Source: Chloroflexota bacterium (GTDB taxonomy: Bacteria > Chloroflexota > Dehalococcoidia > GIF9 > UBA5629). Taken from it: a stretch of 64,000 bases of DNA. The notes under the pieces are model-generated. The model did no database searches and had not been told where the DNA came from. It saw only the letters and a program-made list of their open reading frames with translations. Positions 25,570 through 36,057 of the stretch are shown one piece after another. How positions within the stretch are numbered: position 1 is the first letter of the stretch; every line of letters begins with the position of its first letter. Where the stretch lies: NCBI GenBank assembly GCA_016865855.1, contig VGNX01000004.1:1-64000 (forward strand), written 5' to 3'. The position numbers and the translations under genes were made by a program.

Positions 25570-26738
25570 TTGCTGCCTCCTTTAGCGGCTTCTACCGCTT
25601 TGCGGGCGGCATCATAAAAATCTGTTGCCTCAACAAACTTTATTCCAGATTCAGCTATGATGCGCTTGCCATCATCAACGTTTGTTCCAGCCAGTCTGAT
25701 GACCAGGGGCAGCCGGCAATCCATTTGTTTGTGAGCTTCGACTATGCCCTGAGCAATAACATCTACCCTTGTTATGCCGCCAAAAATGTTAACCAGTATT
25801 GCCTTGACGTTAGGGTCGGTGGTAAAGATCTTGAAGGCGTTGACAACGCGGTTAGCGTCATTAACGGTGCCGGTATCAAGAAAATTAGCTGGCCTACCAC
25901 CGGCCTGAGTGATGAGGTCCATGACTGCCATGGCTAAGCCAGCCCCGTTGACCATACAGCCGATGTTGCCATCCATTTTAATATAATTCTTAATACCTAG
26001 TTCGTTAGCCTTGGCTTCAAGCGGGTCCTCCTGTTCCACATCGTGAAGCTGCTCGATGTCACTGTGGCGGAAAAGAGCATTATCATCGAAGTTCAGCTTG
26101 GCATCGAGGGCCAGAAGCTCGCCATCGGTGGTAACAACCAGGGGGTTAATTTCGGCTAAGGAGCAGTCTTTGGCTTGGAAGAGTTTATATAAGTTTGTCA
26201 TCAGGCTGGTGGCTGGTCTTATGTGGGTTGAGTTTAGGTTCATCCCATAAGCCAGTTTGCGCCTCTGAAAGGACTGGAAGCCAGCCGCCTGGTCAATATA
26301 GACCTTGAGGATTTTCTCCGGGCTTACCCGAGCTACTTCCTCGATATCCATGCCGCCGGCTTCACTGGCCATCATCACTGGCATCCTGCTGGCGCCATCA
26401 ACGATGATGCTGAGATAAAGCTCACGTTGGATGCTGACCGCCTTCTCTATAAGGACTTTGCTCACCGGTACCCCTTCTGGGGTCGTCTGATGTGTCACAA
26501 GTCTGGTGCCGAGCATCTGCGCCGCCAACTTTTCTGCCTCTTCCGGGGTGTTAGCCACCTTTATGCCTCCGGCTTTACCTCTGCCGCCAGCGTAAACTTG
26601 AGCCTTAATTGCCACCTTGCCTTCAAGCTCAGCAGCTATCCTTTTAGCTTCGGCCGGTGTAGTGGCTACTCCACCTCGCGGGACCGGGATGCCGAATTCA
26701 GACAGCAGCGCCTTGGCCTGATATTCGTGGATTTTCAT
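25566..26738 (-). CDS. sucC: Succinyl-CoA synthetase, beta subunit
   Basis: A 390-residue ATP-grasp subunit with an AAAGGAGGAATC ribosome site. Motifs include [11 protein letters not shown] at the N terminus, [16 protein letters not shown] (nucleotide loop), [28 protein letters not shown] (metal site), and [13 protein letters not shown] with FLDTG and [14 protein letters not shown] at the C-terminal ligase part. First gene of a four-gene operon (sucC, sucD and two transglutaminase-like genes). Specificity for ATP or GTP cannot be read from the sequence by eye. Confidence 0.95.
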   Translation of the reverse strand: MKIHEYQAKALLSEFGIPVPRGGVATTPAEAKRIAAELEGKVAIKAQVYAGGRGKAGGIKVANTPEEAEKLAAQMLGTRLVTHQTTPEGVPVSKVLIEKAVSIQRELYLSIIVDGASRMPVMMASEAGGMDIEEVARVSPEKILKVYIDQAAGFQSFQRRKLAYGMNLNSTHIRPATSLMTNLYKLFQAKDCSLAEINPLVVTTDGELLALDAKLNFDDNALFRHSDIEQLHDVEQEDPLEAKANELGIKNYIKMDGNIGCMVNGAGLAMAVMDLITQAGGRPANFLDTGTVNDANRVVNAFKIFTTDPNVKAILVNIFGGITRVDVIAQGIVEAHKQMDCRLPLVIRLAGTNVDDGKRIIAESGIKFVEATDFYDAARKAVEAAKGGSK

Positions 26739-26792
26739 CCAGATTCCTCCTTTTATATATGATTTCGGCGATTAACGGAGATTACAGCGCTC

Positions 26793-26880
26793 TGGCGGAG
26801 GGGGTGGGATTCGAACCCACGTTCGCTTGCGCGAAAACGGTTTTCAAGACCGCCGCCATAGTCCACTCGGCCACCCCTCC
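26793..26880 (-). tRNA. tRNA-Ser (anticodon UGA)
   Basis: Minus-strand tRNA with a 7-bp acceptor (GGAGGGG/CCCCUCC), D arm with GGCCGAGUGG, anticodon loop CUUGAAA giving UGA, a long class-II variable arm (UUCGC/GCGAA), a TUCGAAUC T-loop and an encoded CCA. The long variable arm and discriminator G are the serine identity marks. It reads UCA and, by wobble, other UCN codons. Confidence 0.95.
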
Positions 26881-26930
26881 AAAACCATCCTAGTATAGGA
26901 AATCGGATTTCGTTTGGCAACCTTGCGTAT

Positions 26931-27083
26931 TGTCATTCTGAAGGAGCGGAGCGACTGAAGAATCTCCTCTTCAGAATAAACCCTGTCCTAAAATGTAGCC
27001 CCGACCCTTTAGGGTCGGGTGCCCGAGGCTAAAGCCTCGGGGCTACATGTTTGGCGAGATTCTTCGCTCTGCTCAGAATGACA
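26931..27083. repeat. Family-B palindromic repeat with nested family-A element
   Basis: The ends are TGTCATTCTGAAGG and the complementary CTCAGAATGACA, with GAAGAATCTC and GAGATTCTTCG arms inside. The middle is a complete family-A element. Fills most of the space between the tRNA and the flavoprotein gene. Confidence 0.85.
26993..27048 (-). repeat. Family-A double-hairpin repeat (inverted copy)
   Basis: ATGTAG and CTACAT ends enclose two hairpins: CCCGACCC-TTTA-GGGTCGGG and CCCGAGGC-TAAA-GCCTCGGG. Compared with the copy near 33.4 kb it is in the opposite orientation, and the stem bases have changed in a compensatory way (C-G instead of G-C). Confidence 0.85.
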
Positions 27084-27149
27084 GTGCAAAAGGCTCCCTT
27101 ATCGTGGCAATAGAATATGATGCTATAATTGAGCCCCAGGAGGTGACCA

Positions 27150-27824
27150 ATGGAAATCAACGTGTTAGGAATATGTGGCAGCCCTATTAAAGGCGGTAAC
27201 ACCGAGGCTTTTCTTAAGGAGAGCCTCAAGGCTGCTGAAGCCACTGGCGATGTTAAGGCCAAGCTGATAACCCTGGCTGGCAAAGACATAAAGGACTGCC
27301 GTCACTGTAACTGGTGCGTCAGGAAGCAGGAAGAGGGAAAGCCCTGTGCTCAACAGGATGATATGGTAGAGATATATCCAGAGCTGTTAGAAGCTGATGC
27401 CCTGTTGCTGGCTACCCCTGTTTATATCGGTCGGCTTTCTGGGTATATGGCTTGCTTTACTGACAGGCTTCGGGTTTTTGCCTGGGGTAATGTTTACCGA
27501 GGAAAACTGGGGAGTAAAGTAGGCGGTGCTTTGGCTGTTTCTTGGGGAAGGAACTATGGCATAGAGACGGCGCTGCTCAGTATCCTCTCTGCTCTTTTTA
27601 TGATGGGATTGATACCAGTGGGTCCTCCCCATGGTTATGGCTCACCCTTTGGCGCCGCTGGCTTGGCCAGCGAGCATGGCACAGGAAAGTTCAATCCTGA
27701 GGACAAGCTCGGCGTACTGCGAGACGAATATGGTATTAAGGGAGTACAGGCTCTAGGGAAGCGGGTTGCTGAAATCACCAAGTTAATCAAAGCTGGAGAA
27801 GCCGCGCTTAGCCGCCTTTTTTGA
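27150..27824 (+). CDS. Iron-sulfur flavoprotein / NADPH-FMN reductase family
   Basis: A 224-residue flavodoxin-fold protein with a CAGGAGGTG ribosome site. GICGSPIKGGNTEAF is the FMN phosphate loop, and the compact cysteine motif CRHCNWCVRKQEEGKPC (about 50-66) matches the 4Fe-4S site of archaeal and anaerobe iron-sulfur flavoproteins. TPVYIGRLSGYMACFTDRL is the conserved flavin strand. It likely shuttles electrons between ferredoxin and a small acceptor or reduces oxygen species; partners unknown. Stands alone between repeats. Confidence 0.87.
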   Translation: MEINVLGICGSPIKGGNTEAFLKESLKAAEATGDVKAKLITLAGKDIKDCRHCNWCVRKQEEGKPCAQQDDMVEIYPELLEADALLLATPVYIGRLSGYMACFTDRLRVFAWGNVYRGKLGSKVGGALAVSWGRNYGIETALLSILSALFMMGLIPVGPPHGYGSPFGAAGLASEHGTGKFNPEDKLGVLRDEYGIKGVQALGKRVAEITKLIKAGEAALSRLF

Positions 27825-27890
27825 TTATCTTTTCTCTGCTTAGCGATGTCGAATGGCTTAAGAGACCGTTTAGCAATGATTTATTCTGGA

Positions 27891-27916
27891 TGTAGTTGCG
27901 ACTCTTTAGGGTCGCA
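27891..27916. repeat. Partial family-A hairpin
   Basis: One hairpin with GTAG in front (GCGACTC-TTTA-GGGTCGC, with a wobble pair), in the gap between convergent genes, where it may also act in termination. Confidence 0.6.
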
Positions 27917-27940
27917 CTGGCTATGGATAATGGTGCCGAA

Positions 27941-29506
<1,566 letters not shown>

Positions 29507-29784
29507 GCTATCACCATTCTCCGATTATTTCGGTACCTTTAGCGTTTCTTTGTGTCTTCTCTTTAGATTTGCAGAACATTCTGAAAACCTTCTCTATTAT
29601 ACACCTAGCCAAAGCATAAAGTAGAATGTCAGTTTATGACCGCATACCAAGACTATTCAGAAGCAAGGGGAAAACGGCTTGTTTGGCTGTATTTGACAGG
29701 AAGCGGGCTTATCATGGAGCTTTACCTCGTTTGGGCCGGACTAGAGATGTAATTGAGCAATGTAGAAGGTTGAAGGGCAGTAGA
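29507..29784. other. Intergenic, nothing coding seen
   Basis: A 278-bp gap between the two zinc-ribbon/thioredoxin genes. A minus-strand TATAAT near 29593-29598 may drive the downstream paralogue. I see no gene or repeat. Confidence 0.5.
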
Positions 29785-31491
29785 CTAGTCGAGAGACTTG
29801 AGTATGTTTTCTACTTCCTCTTTGCTGGTGAACCGTCCAATCTTGATTTCTCTGATAATTCCATCTGAGTCGATGAAAACGGTTTTGGGTACCGTCCAGA
29901 CATGATAGTCCTTGCTCGTTTTATCATCCATGTCAAGCAGGATGGGGAATGTGAAACGCCCTACTTTGCCGAAATGTTTGTCTTCAGTATCGAAATATTT
30001 AGCTTCAAGCTTCTCAATGCGGTCTGCCCTACCGTCAATGCATACAGTAAATACAACCAAGTCTGAATCCTCGCTGTTCTTATTAGCCAACTTGGTGTCT
30101 TCATAAATCGCCCGAATGCCAGGAGACTCCCCTATACAGGCTCCACAGAAAGTATTCCAGAAGTTGAGCATAATCTTCTTCTTGCCTATATAGTTACTTA
30201 GAGTCTCTATCTTACCTTCTTTATTAGGCGATTCTGGATTATCGTCGTGATAGTATGGCAAGGTGAAATCAAGAGTTCGCTTGCCGACTTCATAGCCGAC
30301 TGGGATATCGCTGAGAGTTTTGAATGTCTTAGTCGACGTAGGTTGTGGGTTTACGTTTCCGCATTTGTCTTGTGACTTTACCTTGAAGTAATAGGTTGTG
30401 TTGGCTTCCAGTGCGGATAAGCGGGCACTATGGCTATCGGCAAACTCTTTACTTGACGGACCGGGCAAGTCGCAATCCTGTGTCTTGCCGTAATATATCT
30501 GGTATGTGGTGGGCTCGTCCGTTTTCCAGGTTATGGTGGTGCCTATGTCAGAAACCTTGGGCACACGGACTTCTGAAATCGCTGGTGGCGTTGTATCTTT
30601 AAGCTTGAAATGTGCGGTGACGCTTTTATTCGAGTCCATGACAATATTGATAGTCTCCGATGAACCTGAAGCACCATCCCAGTAGCTAAACGTGTAGCAA
30701 CCGTTAGGATCGGGGGTAGCCGTGAGCTCGACTCGAATGCCCTCTGGGTATGTACCAGTGTCCGAAGGTGGTTCTACGTCGATGCTGTTGCCCTTTCCTT
30801 CAGGAGCCACATTTGTGCTCAGGGCATATGTTTTGGCTGGAGTAGGAGGTAGGATGGGTGGTTGATTGCCAGGTTCGGCACTTTGGCTAACGAATCGTGT
30901 GACGTTGATGCCTCCCAGGATGAGGCCACTAAGTACAGTGCCAACTAGCAGACTGGCTAGAACTGGTCTTACAAAACGCCTCAGCGGGGGAAAATTCCAC
31001 TCTCTTCGCTCGGCCTTTGCTATTTCTCTTAGGAGCGGACTTCGTGTTGGTGAGATGCCCCCCTTCTTTGGTGGAAGGGATGGTACTTTATCTATAAATG
31101 GTGCTGCTGGTGCAACAGGCCTCGCTGCTGTTGGTGCTATGCCCGTCGGTGCAGCACTTGCGGCTCGATACTTGGCGCCAAGAAGGCCACAGCTTGGACA
31201 ATCTTTGTGAGCAGTGTTGACGCTAGTGCCACATTTGGGGCAGGTATACCGGAGCTTGGCTTGAGGAGATTCGTCCAATTTCTTGGACGCAGGCCTCTGT
31301 GACCGGGCTTTCTGTCTCTCTTTCCACAGGTGGTAATTAGGGTCTTCCCAGCCACAGTACGGGCAGATTTTGCCGTCAAAAATGTGAGCTTTAGGGCATA
31401 ATCTTGCATCACAATTTGGGCATAAAAGCTCACCTAAATTGTCTTTCTTTACCTGCACGTGGCACTTGGGACATAATATTATCCTTTGCAC
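29785..31491 (-). CDS. Paralogous zinc-ribbon / InlB-like repeat / FN3 / thioredoxin protein
   Basis: A 568-residue relative of the preceding mosaic. Order: zinc ribbons (CPKC, CPNC, CPYCGW, then CPKCG and CPSCG by residue 101), Pro/Ala-rich linker, membrane helix (175-196), a divergent InlB/Big-type repeat (222-296, ending FSYWDGASGSS and VTAHFK), an FN3 domain (300-392) and a thioredoxin-like domain with CGAC at 449-452 in the WNTFCGACIGE context. The redox motif differs from the paralogue (CGAC against CVPC), suggesting different redox potential or partner. The thioredoxin part also carries longer insertions. Both are probably anchored with the redox domain outside. Confidence 0.82.
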   Translation of the reverse strand: MQRIILCPKCHVQVKKDNLGELLCPNCDARLCPKAHIFDGKICPYCGWEDPNYHLWKERQKARSQRPASKKLDESPQAKLRYTCPKCGTSVNTAHKDCPSCGLLGAKYRAASAAPTGIAPTAARPVAPAAPFIDKVPSLPPKKGGISPTRSPLLREIAKAERREWNFPPLRRFVRPVLASLLVGTVLSGLILGGINVTRFVSQSAEPGNQPPILPPTPAKTYALSTNVAPEGKGNSIDVEPPSDTGTYPEGIRVELTATPDPNGCYTFSYWDGASGSSETINIVMDSNKSVTAHFKLKDTTPPAISEVRVPKVSDIGTTITWKTDEPTTYQIYYGKTQDCDLPGPSSKEFADSHSARLSALEANTTYYFKVKSQDKCGNVNPQPTSTKTFKTLSDIPVGYEVGKRTLDFTLPYYHDDNPESPNKEGKIETLSNYIGKKKIMLNFWNTFCGACIGESPGIRAIYEDTKLANKNSEDSDLVVFTVCIDGRADRIEKLEAKYFDTEDKHFGKVGRFTFPILLDMDDKTSKDYHVWTVPKTVFIDSDGIIREIKIGRFTSKEEVENILKSLD

Positions 31492-31672
31492 GCGATCCTC
31501 ATTACGCGTTTATTTCGCGTTTCTCTTGAATATGGCACTTTGTGTTTTCGGGTGATTCGGACAACATGCCTTCCCTAAATTATACACATAGAGAAGCCGA
31601 AATGAAATTATCTAGTGTTGGGAAGTCTGTCTGTTAACCCGGTATCGAGAGTGGAAAGTTGTTCAGGGACTA

Positions 31673-32023
31673 TTATTTTGGTCTCGGTTTACTGATGGCG
31701 CTGGTCTGCATAGGACCAACATAGCCACAACTGCGGCGATTTGAGCAATGCCCGTAGGCTTTGCTAGCTCTGGTGCCACAGCGGGGGCATGTGTATCGCG
31801 ACATTGTACCTGCAGTTTTCTTTTGCCTTTGCTTTGTAGTATCTTGCTGTACTGTCGGTGGGTCAACTATTACTGGTTTGCCTGCAGCATTTGTATCTTG
31901 CAGATACATATCTTTGTGTTCCATGGAGCCGATGAAGCCACACTTCGGGCAGTTTCCAAACTGGACGTTAAGTTTGGCAGCACATTGGGGGCAAGCGTAG
32001 CGAGGCTTGGAATCGTGTTGCAT
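31673..32023 (-). CDS. Double zinc-ribbon protein following serS
   Basis: A 116-residue protein with two zinc ribbons: CPQCAAKL with CPKCGFIG, and CPRCGTRA with CSNRRSCGYVGPM (the last ligand pair is spaced unusually). No membrane segment. It starts five bases after the stop of serS, so the two are on one mRNA. The ribbons resemble those of the two nearby membrane mosaics (Y.CP.CG...  NCPKCGF.G), so all three probably share ancestry. A role with the ribosome, RNA or another protein is possible but not shown. Confidence 0.7.
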   Translation of the reverse strand: MQHDSKPRYACPQCAAKLNVQFGNCPKCGFIGSMEHKDMYLQDTNAAGKPVIVDPPTVQQDTTKQRQKKTAGTMSRYTCPRCGTRASKAYGHCSNRRSCGYVGPMQTSAISKPRPK

Positions 32024-32028
32024 CAGTT

Positions 32029-33294
32029 TTAGCTCTTATTGATTATCTCCGTACCCATGTATGGTTTTAGTGCTTCAGGCACCTTTATGCTGCCATCGGC
32101 TTGTTGATAGTTCTCCAATATGGCAATGAACACACGGGGTAAAGCCAGCCCTGAGCCGTTCAGGGTGTGGACGAAGCTGGGCTTGGCATCTGGTGCTGGA
32201 CGGTAGCGAATGTTTGCCCGCCTGGCTTGGAAGTCACCGCAGTTGCTACATGAACTGACCTCCAGCCATTCACTGCAGCCGGGAGCCCACAATTCGATAT
32301 CGAATGACTTGACCGAGGCAAAGCCCAGGTCACCGGTACATAGCTGTACTACGCGATAAGGGATGCCTAACCGTTGACACACATCTTCAGCATCTCGCAC
32401 CAGCTTGTCCAATTCCTGGTCCGAGGCTTCTGGCTTAGTGAACTTGTAGAGCTCGACCTTGTCAAATTGGTGACCTCTCTTGATGCCTCTGGTGTCCTTG
32501 CCGGCTGTCATCTTCTCTCGACGGAAGCAAGCAGTATAGGCGGCATAGTAAAGAGGCAAAGTGCCCGGCGGCAGGATTTCATCGCGATGCAAATTGGTCA
32601 AGGGCACTTCAGCGGTGGGCACAAACCAGAAATCGTCTTCTTCATCATGGTAGAGGTTATCGGCAAATTTGGGCAAATTGCCTGAGCCAAACATGCATTC
32701 ACGTTTAACCATGAAAGGTGGGTAAATTTCTGTGTAGCCGTGCTCCTTTGTATGTAGGTCAAGCATGAAGGCGATGAGCGCTCTTTGGAGACGAGCCCCT
32801 TGACCCTTGAGGACATAAAAGCGGCTGCCGGAAAGCTTGACACCGCGCTGGAAATCGATAATGTCTAGCTTTTCGCCCAGTTCCCAATGGGGTAGCGGTG
32901 TGAAGGAAAAGTCTGCTGGCTCACCCCAGGAGCGCACCACCATGTTGTCCTGTGCATCTTTGCCAACAGGTACATCAGCCGCCGGGATGTTAGGTAACCG
33001 CAGGAGAAAGTCTTCAAGCTCAGATTCAACCCGACATATTTCCGCCTCCAGGGAAGTGATTTTTTCACCAAGTTGGCGCATATCGGCAATAAGCTGAGGC
33101 GGCTTATCTGCCATACTGCCCAATTGTTTGCTGACTTCATTGCGCTGGGCTCGGAGCGTTTCCATTTCGTGGAGAAACTGGCGGCGCCGCTCGTCGAGGC
33201 TTAGGATTTGCTCAAGCGGAGCACTCTCTCCTCGCTTTTCCAAAGCCTGACGGATTAAGTCAGGATTATCGCGGATCAGTTTGATATCGAGCAT
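32029..33294 (-). CDS. serS: Seryl-tRNA synthetase
   Basis: A 421-residue class-II synthetase of normal size. N-terminal MLDIKLIRDNPDLIRQALEKRG starts the long coiled-coil tRNA-binding arm (about 30-100). Catalytic motifs are GSRFYVLKGQGARLQRALI, motif 2 ACFRREKMTAGKDTRGIKRGHQFDKVE and motif 3 ALPRVFIAILENYQQADG. It charges tRNA-Ser, one copy of which lies at 26.8 kb. Upstream DNA carries only dispersed repeats; I do not see a T-box leader. Confidence 0.96.
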   Translation of the reverse strand: MLDIKLIRDNPDLIRQALEKRGESAPLEQILSLDERRRQFLHEMETLRAQRNEVSKQLGSMADKPPQLIADMRQLGEKITSLEAEICRVESELEDFLLRLPNIPAADVPVGKDAQDNMVVRSWGEPADFSFTPLPHWELGEKLDIIDFQRGVKLSGSRFYVLKGQGARLQRALIAFMLDLHTKEHGYTEIYPPFMVKRECMFGSGNLPKFADNLYHDEEDDFWFVPTAEVPLTNLHRDEILPPGTLPLYYAAYTACFRREKMTAGKDTRGIKRGHQFDKVELYKFTKPEASDQELDKLVRDAEDVCQRLGIPYRVVQLCTGDLGFASVKSFDIELWAPGCSEWLEVSSCSNCGDFQARRANIRYRPAPDAKPSFVHTLNGSGLALPRVFIAILENYQQADGSIKVPEALKPYMGTEIINKS

Positions 33295-33332
33295 GATAAA
33301 ACAGCCCTTTTTGTGAGTATTTTATAGTTTTT

Positions 33333-33526
33333 TGTCATTCTGAGCGAAGCGAAGAATCTCGCCAAACATGTAGTTGCGAGGCTTTAGCCTCGCCTAAAGC
33401 GACCCTAAAGGGTCGCGGCTACATTGGTGGGATAAATGAGCCGCCCTGTGCATGTCATCCTGAGCAAAGCGAAGGAACTCAAAGCAATATGAGATTCTTC
33501 GGTCGCACTGCTCCCTCAGAATGACA
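33333..33526. repeat. Family-B repeat containing a family-A element
   Basis: Starts TGTCATTCTGAGCGAAG with GAAGAATCTC, includes a family-A double hairpin, an internal GTCATCCTGAGCAAAG copy, and ends with GAGATTCTTCGG and CTCAGAATGACA. It looks like at least three overlapping units between lysS and serS. Confidence 0.85.
33368..33424 (+). repeat. Family-A double-hairpin repeat
   Basis: ATGTAG, hairpin GCGAGGC-TTTA-GCCTCGC, linker, hairpin GCGACCC-TAAA-GGGTCGC, then CTACAT. Used as the reference copy for the family. Confidence 0.88.
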
Positions 33527-33557
33527 CTCTGACTGTTAATGAACAACCTCCTTTTTA

Positions 33558-35063
33558 TCATTTTGTCTTCAGTTGTGGGAAGAGGATAATCTCACGGATG
33601 GATTGTTTATCAGCAAACAGCATTACCAAGCGGTCAATACCAACTCCGAGACCGCCAGTAGGCGGCATGCCATATTCCAGGGCTAGGAGAAAATCATCAT
33701 CAATAGCCTCGGCTTCTGGCTCCTTGTCACCCAATTTCGCCAGCATTAGCTCGGCGGACTGCATCTCTCTTTGCTCATGGAAGCGTTTTCTCTGTTCCAG
33801 CGGGTCATTGAGTTCGGTAAAGGCATTAGCGATTTCCATGCCGCCGATAAAAGCCTCGAAGCGCTCCACTAAGCGGTCATTATCTCGCTTGCTTTTGGCT
33901 AGAGGTGACATCTCTACCGGATAATCTACAAGAAAGGTGGGTTGCATCAGGCTAGGTTCAACAGAGGTGGAGATAAGCTCATCTACCAGCCTGCCTCTGT
34001 CCTTGTTGGGGTCAACTTCCAGTCCCAATTGTTCCATCCTCATCCGCAACGACTTAGCATCGGGGTGGTTCTCAAAGTCGATGCCACAATGCTTCTTAAT
34101 TGCTTCACGCAGGTAGATTCTTCGCCACGGAGGTTCGAGGTTGACAAGTTCTTCACCGAACTTAACTTCAGTCTTGCCCATGACTTCCCTGGCAATAAAG
34201 CATACCATATCTTCAACCATCTTCATCATATCATTGTAGTCGGCATAGGCTTCATAGATTTCCACCATGGTAAATTCAGGATTATGTCTGGTGGATATAC
34301 CTTCGTTGCGGAATACGCGACCGATCTCGTAGACTTTATCGAAGCCGCCTATTATTAGCCGTTTTAGGTAAAGCTCCAGAGCGATGCGAAGGTATAGGTC
34401 TTGATTCAGGGCTTGGTGGTGAGTTTTGAAGCGTCGAGCTAGAGCCCCGCCTGCCACTGGCTGTAATACTGGTGTTTCCACCTCAATAAATCCTTGCTCG
34501 TTTAGAAAGCGTCTAAGGGCTGAGATAATCTGGCTCCGCAGCCTGAAAACAGGCTTAACTTCTTCATTGGAGATTAAGTCGAGATACCGTTGCCGGTAGC
34601 GCTTTTCAACATCAACCAGCCCGTGCCATTTCTCAGGCAATGGTTGAAGAGATTTGGCCAATAGAGTGAAGTCATTTACCTCAAGGGTGATTTCGCCGGT
34701 CTTGGTTCGAAAAAGCTTACCTTTGGCACCGATGATATCGCCGATATCGATTTCGTGAAGAAACTCATACCTTTCCTTACCGAGGAGGTTATGGCTAAAA
34801 TAAAGTTGAATTTTGCCCGAACCATCGCGAATATCGAAGAAGGCAATCTTTCCCATGAAGCGAATGGATGTAATTCGGCCGGCGAGGCTCAATTCTGGGC
34901 TCGGGATGGTCTGCGGGCTTGATTCTATTTGCTCATAGAGGGGCACTGCTTCTTGGGTGGTGTGGCTGCGGTGATATGAATGAGGATACGGATTTACTCC
35001 TTGTCCTCGAATCCTTTCTAGTTTTTCAAGGCGCTGTTGGGCAATGTGCTTTAATCTTGCCAT
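33558..35063 (-). CDS. lysS: Lysyl-tRNA synthetase (class II)
   Basis: About 501 residues from ATG 35063 (a TTG at 35066 precedes it). The N-terminal OB-fold anticodon-binding domain (LAGRITSIRFMGKIAFFDIRDGSGKIQLYF) and the class-II core are complete: FRLRSQIISALRRFLNEQGFIEVETPVL (motif 1), ARRFKTHHQALNQDLYLRIALELYLKRLIIGGFDKVYEIGRVFRNEGISTRHNPEFTMVEIYEAYADY (motif 2) and GLGVGIDRLVMLFAD (motif 3). Single gene, no regulatory leader seen; a terminator separates it from greA upstream. Confidence 0.96.
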   Translation of the reverse strand: MARLKHIAQQRLEKLERIRGQGVNPYPHSYHRSHTTQEAVPLYEQIESSPQTIPSPELSLAGRITSIRFMGKIAFFDIRDGSGKIQLYFSHNLLGKERYEFLHEIDIGDIIGAKGKLFRTKTGEITLEVNDFTLLAKSLQPLPEKWHGLVDVEKRYRQRYLDLISNEEVKPVFRLRSQIISALRRFLNEQGFIEVETPVLQPVAGGALARRFKTHHQALNQDLYLRIALELYLKRLIIGGFDKVYEIGRVFRNEGISTRHNPEFTMVEIYEAYADYNDMMKMVEDMVCFIAREVMGKTEVKFGEELVNLEPPWRRIYLREAIKKHCGIDFENHPDAKSLRMRMEQLGLEVDPNKDRGRLVDELISTSVEPSLMQPTFLVDYPVEMSPLAKSKRDNDRLVERFEAFIGGMEIANAFTELNDPLEQRKRFHEQREMQSAELMLAKLGDKEPEAEAIDDDFLLALEYGMPPTGGLGVGIDRLVMLFADKQSIREIILFPQLKTK

Positions 35064-35141
35064 CAATATTTAACATCCCTTGAAAAATTCGCTGCTCTTT
35101 TGTATCCCATCAGCTCTCCAATTTGGTGATGCCCCCGGGAT

Positions 35142-35169
35142 CCCAGAAAAAATCGAAGATTTTTCTGGG
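35142..35169 (-). terminator. Terminator between greA and lysS
   Basis: A perfect 10-bp stem (CCCAGAAAAA with TTTTTCTGGG) and 8-base loop in the gap, just downstream of greA on its strand. It sits inside further GC-rich self-complementary sequence. Confidence 0.7.
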
Positions 35170-35189
35170 TGGAGCTCCTGGGCAGATAG

Positions 35190-35657
35190 TTAAGTTACGT
35201 CCATTATCAGGAGCCTAAGTACTCCAGCCGGGGTTGTCACCTCAACTTCGTCGCCGATTTTTCTACCCAGCAGGGCTTTCCCTACCGGTGATTCGTTGGA
35301 AATCTTGCCCTCAACAGGATTAGCTTCAGTACTACCTACGATGGAAAATTGCTCTATCTTGCCGTCCTGGTTTTGGATAAGCACCTTGTCGCCTATCTCC
35401 ACTACGCCTAGCAAAGCTGGCGACTCTATAACTGTAGCGTTCTTGACGATATTCTCCAGCATAAGTATTCTGCCCTCGACAAAAGCTTGGTCATTCTTGG
35501 CATCTTCATATTCAGCGTTGTTCTCAGTGCCTCCCATCTCCCGGGCGCGCTTAATCTTGCTGGCTACCTCCTGCCTTCGTACTGAAAGCAGGTGCTCCAG
35601 CTCAGATTGGAGCTTAGCCAAGCCCTCTTGGGTGATAAGGATTTTCTTTTGGCCCAT
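35190..35657 (-). CDS. greA: Transcription elongation factor GreA
   Basis: 155 residues starting MGQKKILITQEGL, with GGGAGA upstream of ATG 35657; the longer frame 5' of it is not needed. The N-terminal antiparallel coiled coil carries the tip acids in MGGTENNAEYEDAKNDQAFVEGRI, which enter the RNA polymerase channel to stimulate cleavage of backtracked RNA. The C-terminal FKBP-like domain ends ISNESPVGKALLGRKIGDEVEVTTPAG. Length is normal. It precedes lysS on the same strand. Confidence 0.95.
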   Translation of the reverse strand: MGQKKILITQEGLAKLQSELEHLLSVRRQEVASKIKRAREMGGTENNAEYEDAKNDQAFVEGRILMLENIVKNATVIESPALLGVVEIGDKVLIQNQDGKIEQFSIVGSTEANPVEGKISNESPVGKALLGRKIGDEVEVTTPAGVLRLLIMDVT

Positions 35658-35868
35658 GTGATGTCTCCCGTCTCGAAAGCTAGTAAAAAAACTGAGAGTT
35701 TGGGAACCCTCAGTTGACGTTGAAGTTCGACACATATTATAGGCTGTTTTGGCTTGATTGTAAAGAGCGACGCAAGATAATATAATTAAACGGTGTTTGA
35801 CAACCTACTTCCCTGATCTCCTTCCCTTACTAAGGGAAGGAGAAATGTAGGTTAGAGATTGTTTACTA

Positions 35869-35966
35869 ATGTAGTAGCGAGGCTTTAGCCTCGCTGAACT
35901 CGACCCTAAAGGGTCGAGGCTACATGTAAGTTGGTGACAGGTGGCCCTAAAGGGTTGCAGCTACAT
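35869..35966 (+). repeat. Family-A double hairpin plus a trailing half copy
   Basis: 35869-35925 is a full element (AGCGAGGC-TTTA-GCCTCGCT and TCGACCC-TAAA-GGGTCGA, the closing pair here being T-A). 35941-35966 repeats the second hairpin in decayed form with CTACAT. It lies upstream of the DRTGG gene. Confidence 0.82.
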
Positions 35967-36057
35967 TAGATATAGATGTTGATAAAAACTTTCTTGAGGG
36001 TGACAGTAAAATTGCTCAGGGTGACAGTCATACAATTGGATAGGTAGGAGAGAGAGC

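Noticed and set aside
33295-33557. Possible T-box or other leader upstream of serS
   Set aside because: The gap is filled with dispersed repeats; no specifier loop or T-box sequence seen.
35658-35735. N-terminal extension of greA
   Set aside because: GreA proteins begin at MGQKK-type starts, and GGGAGA is positioned for ATG 35657.
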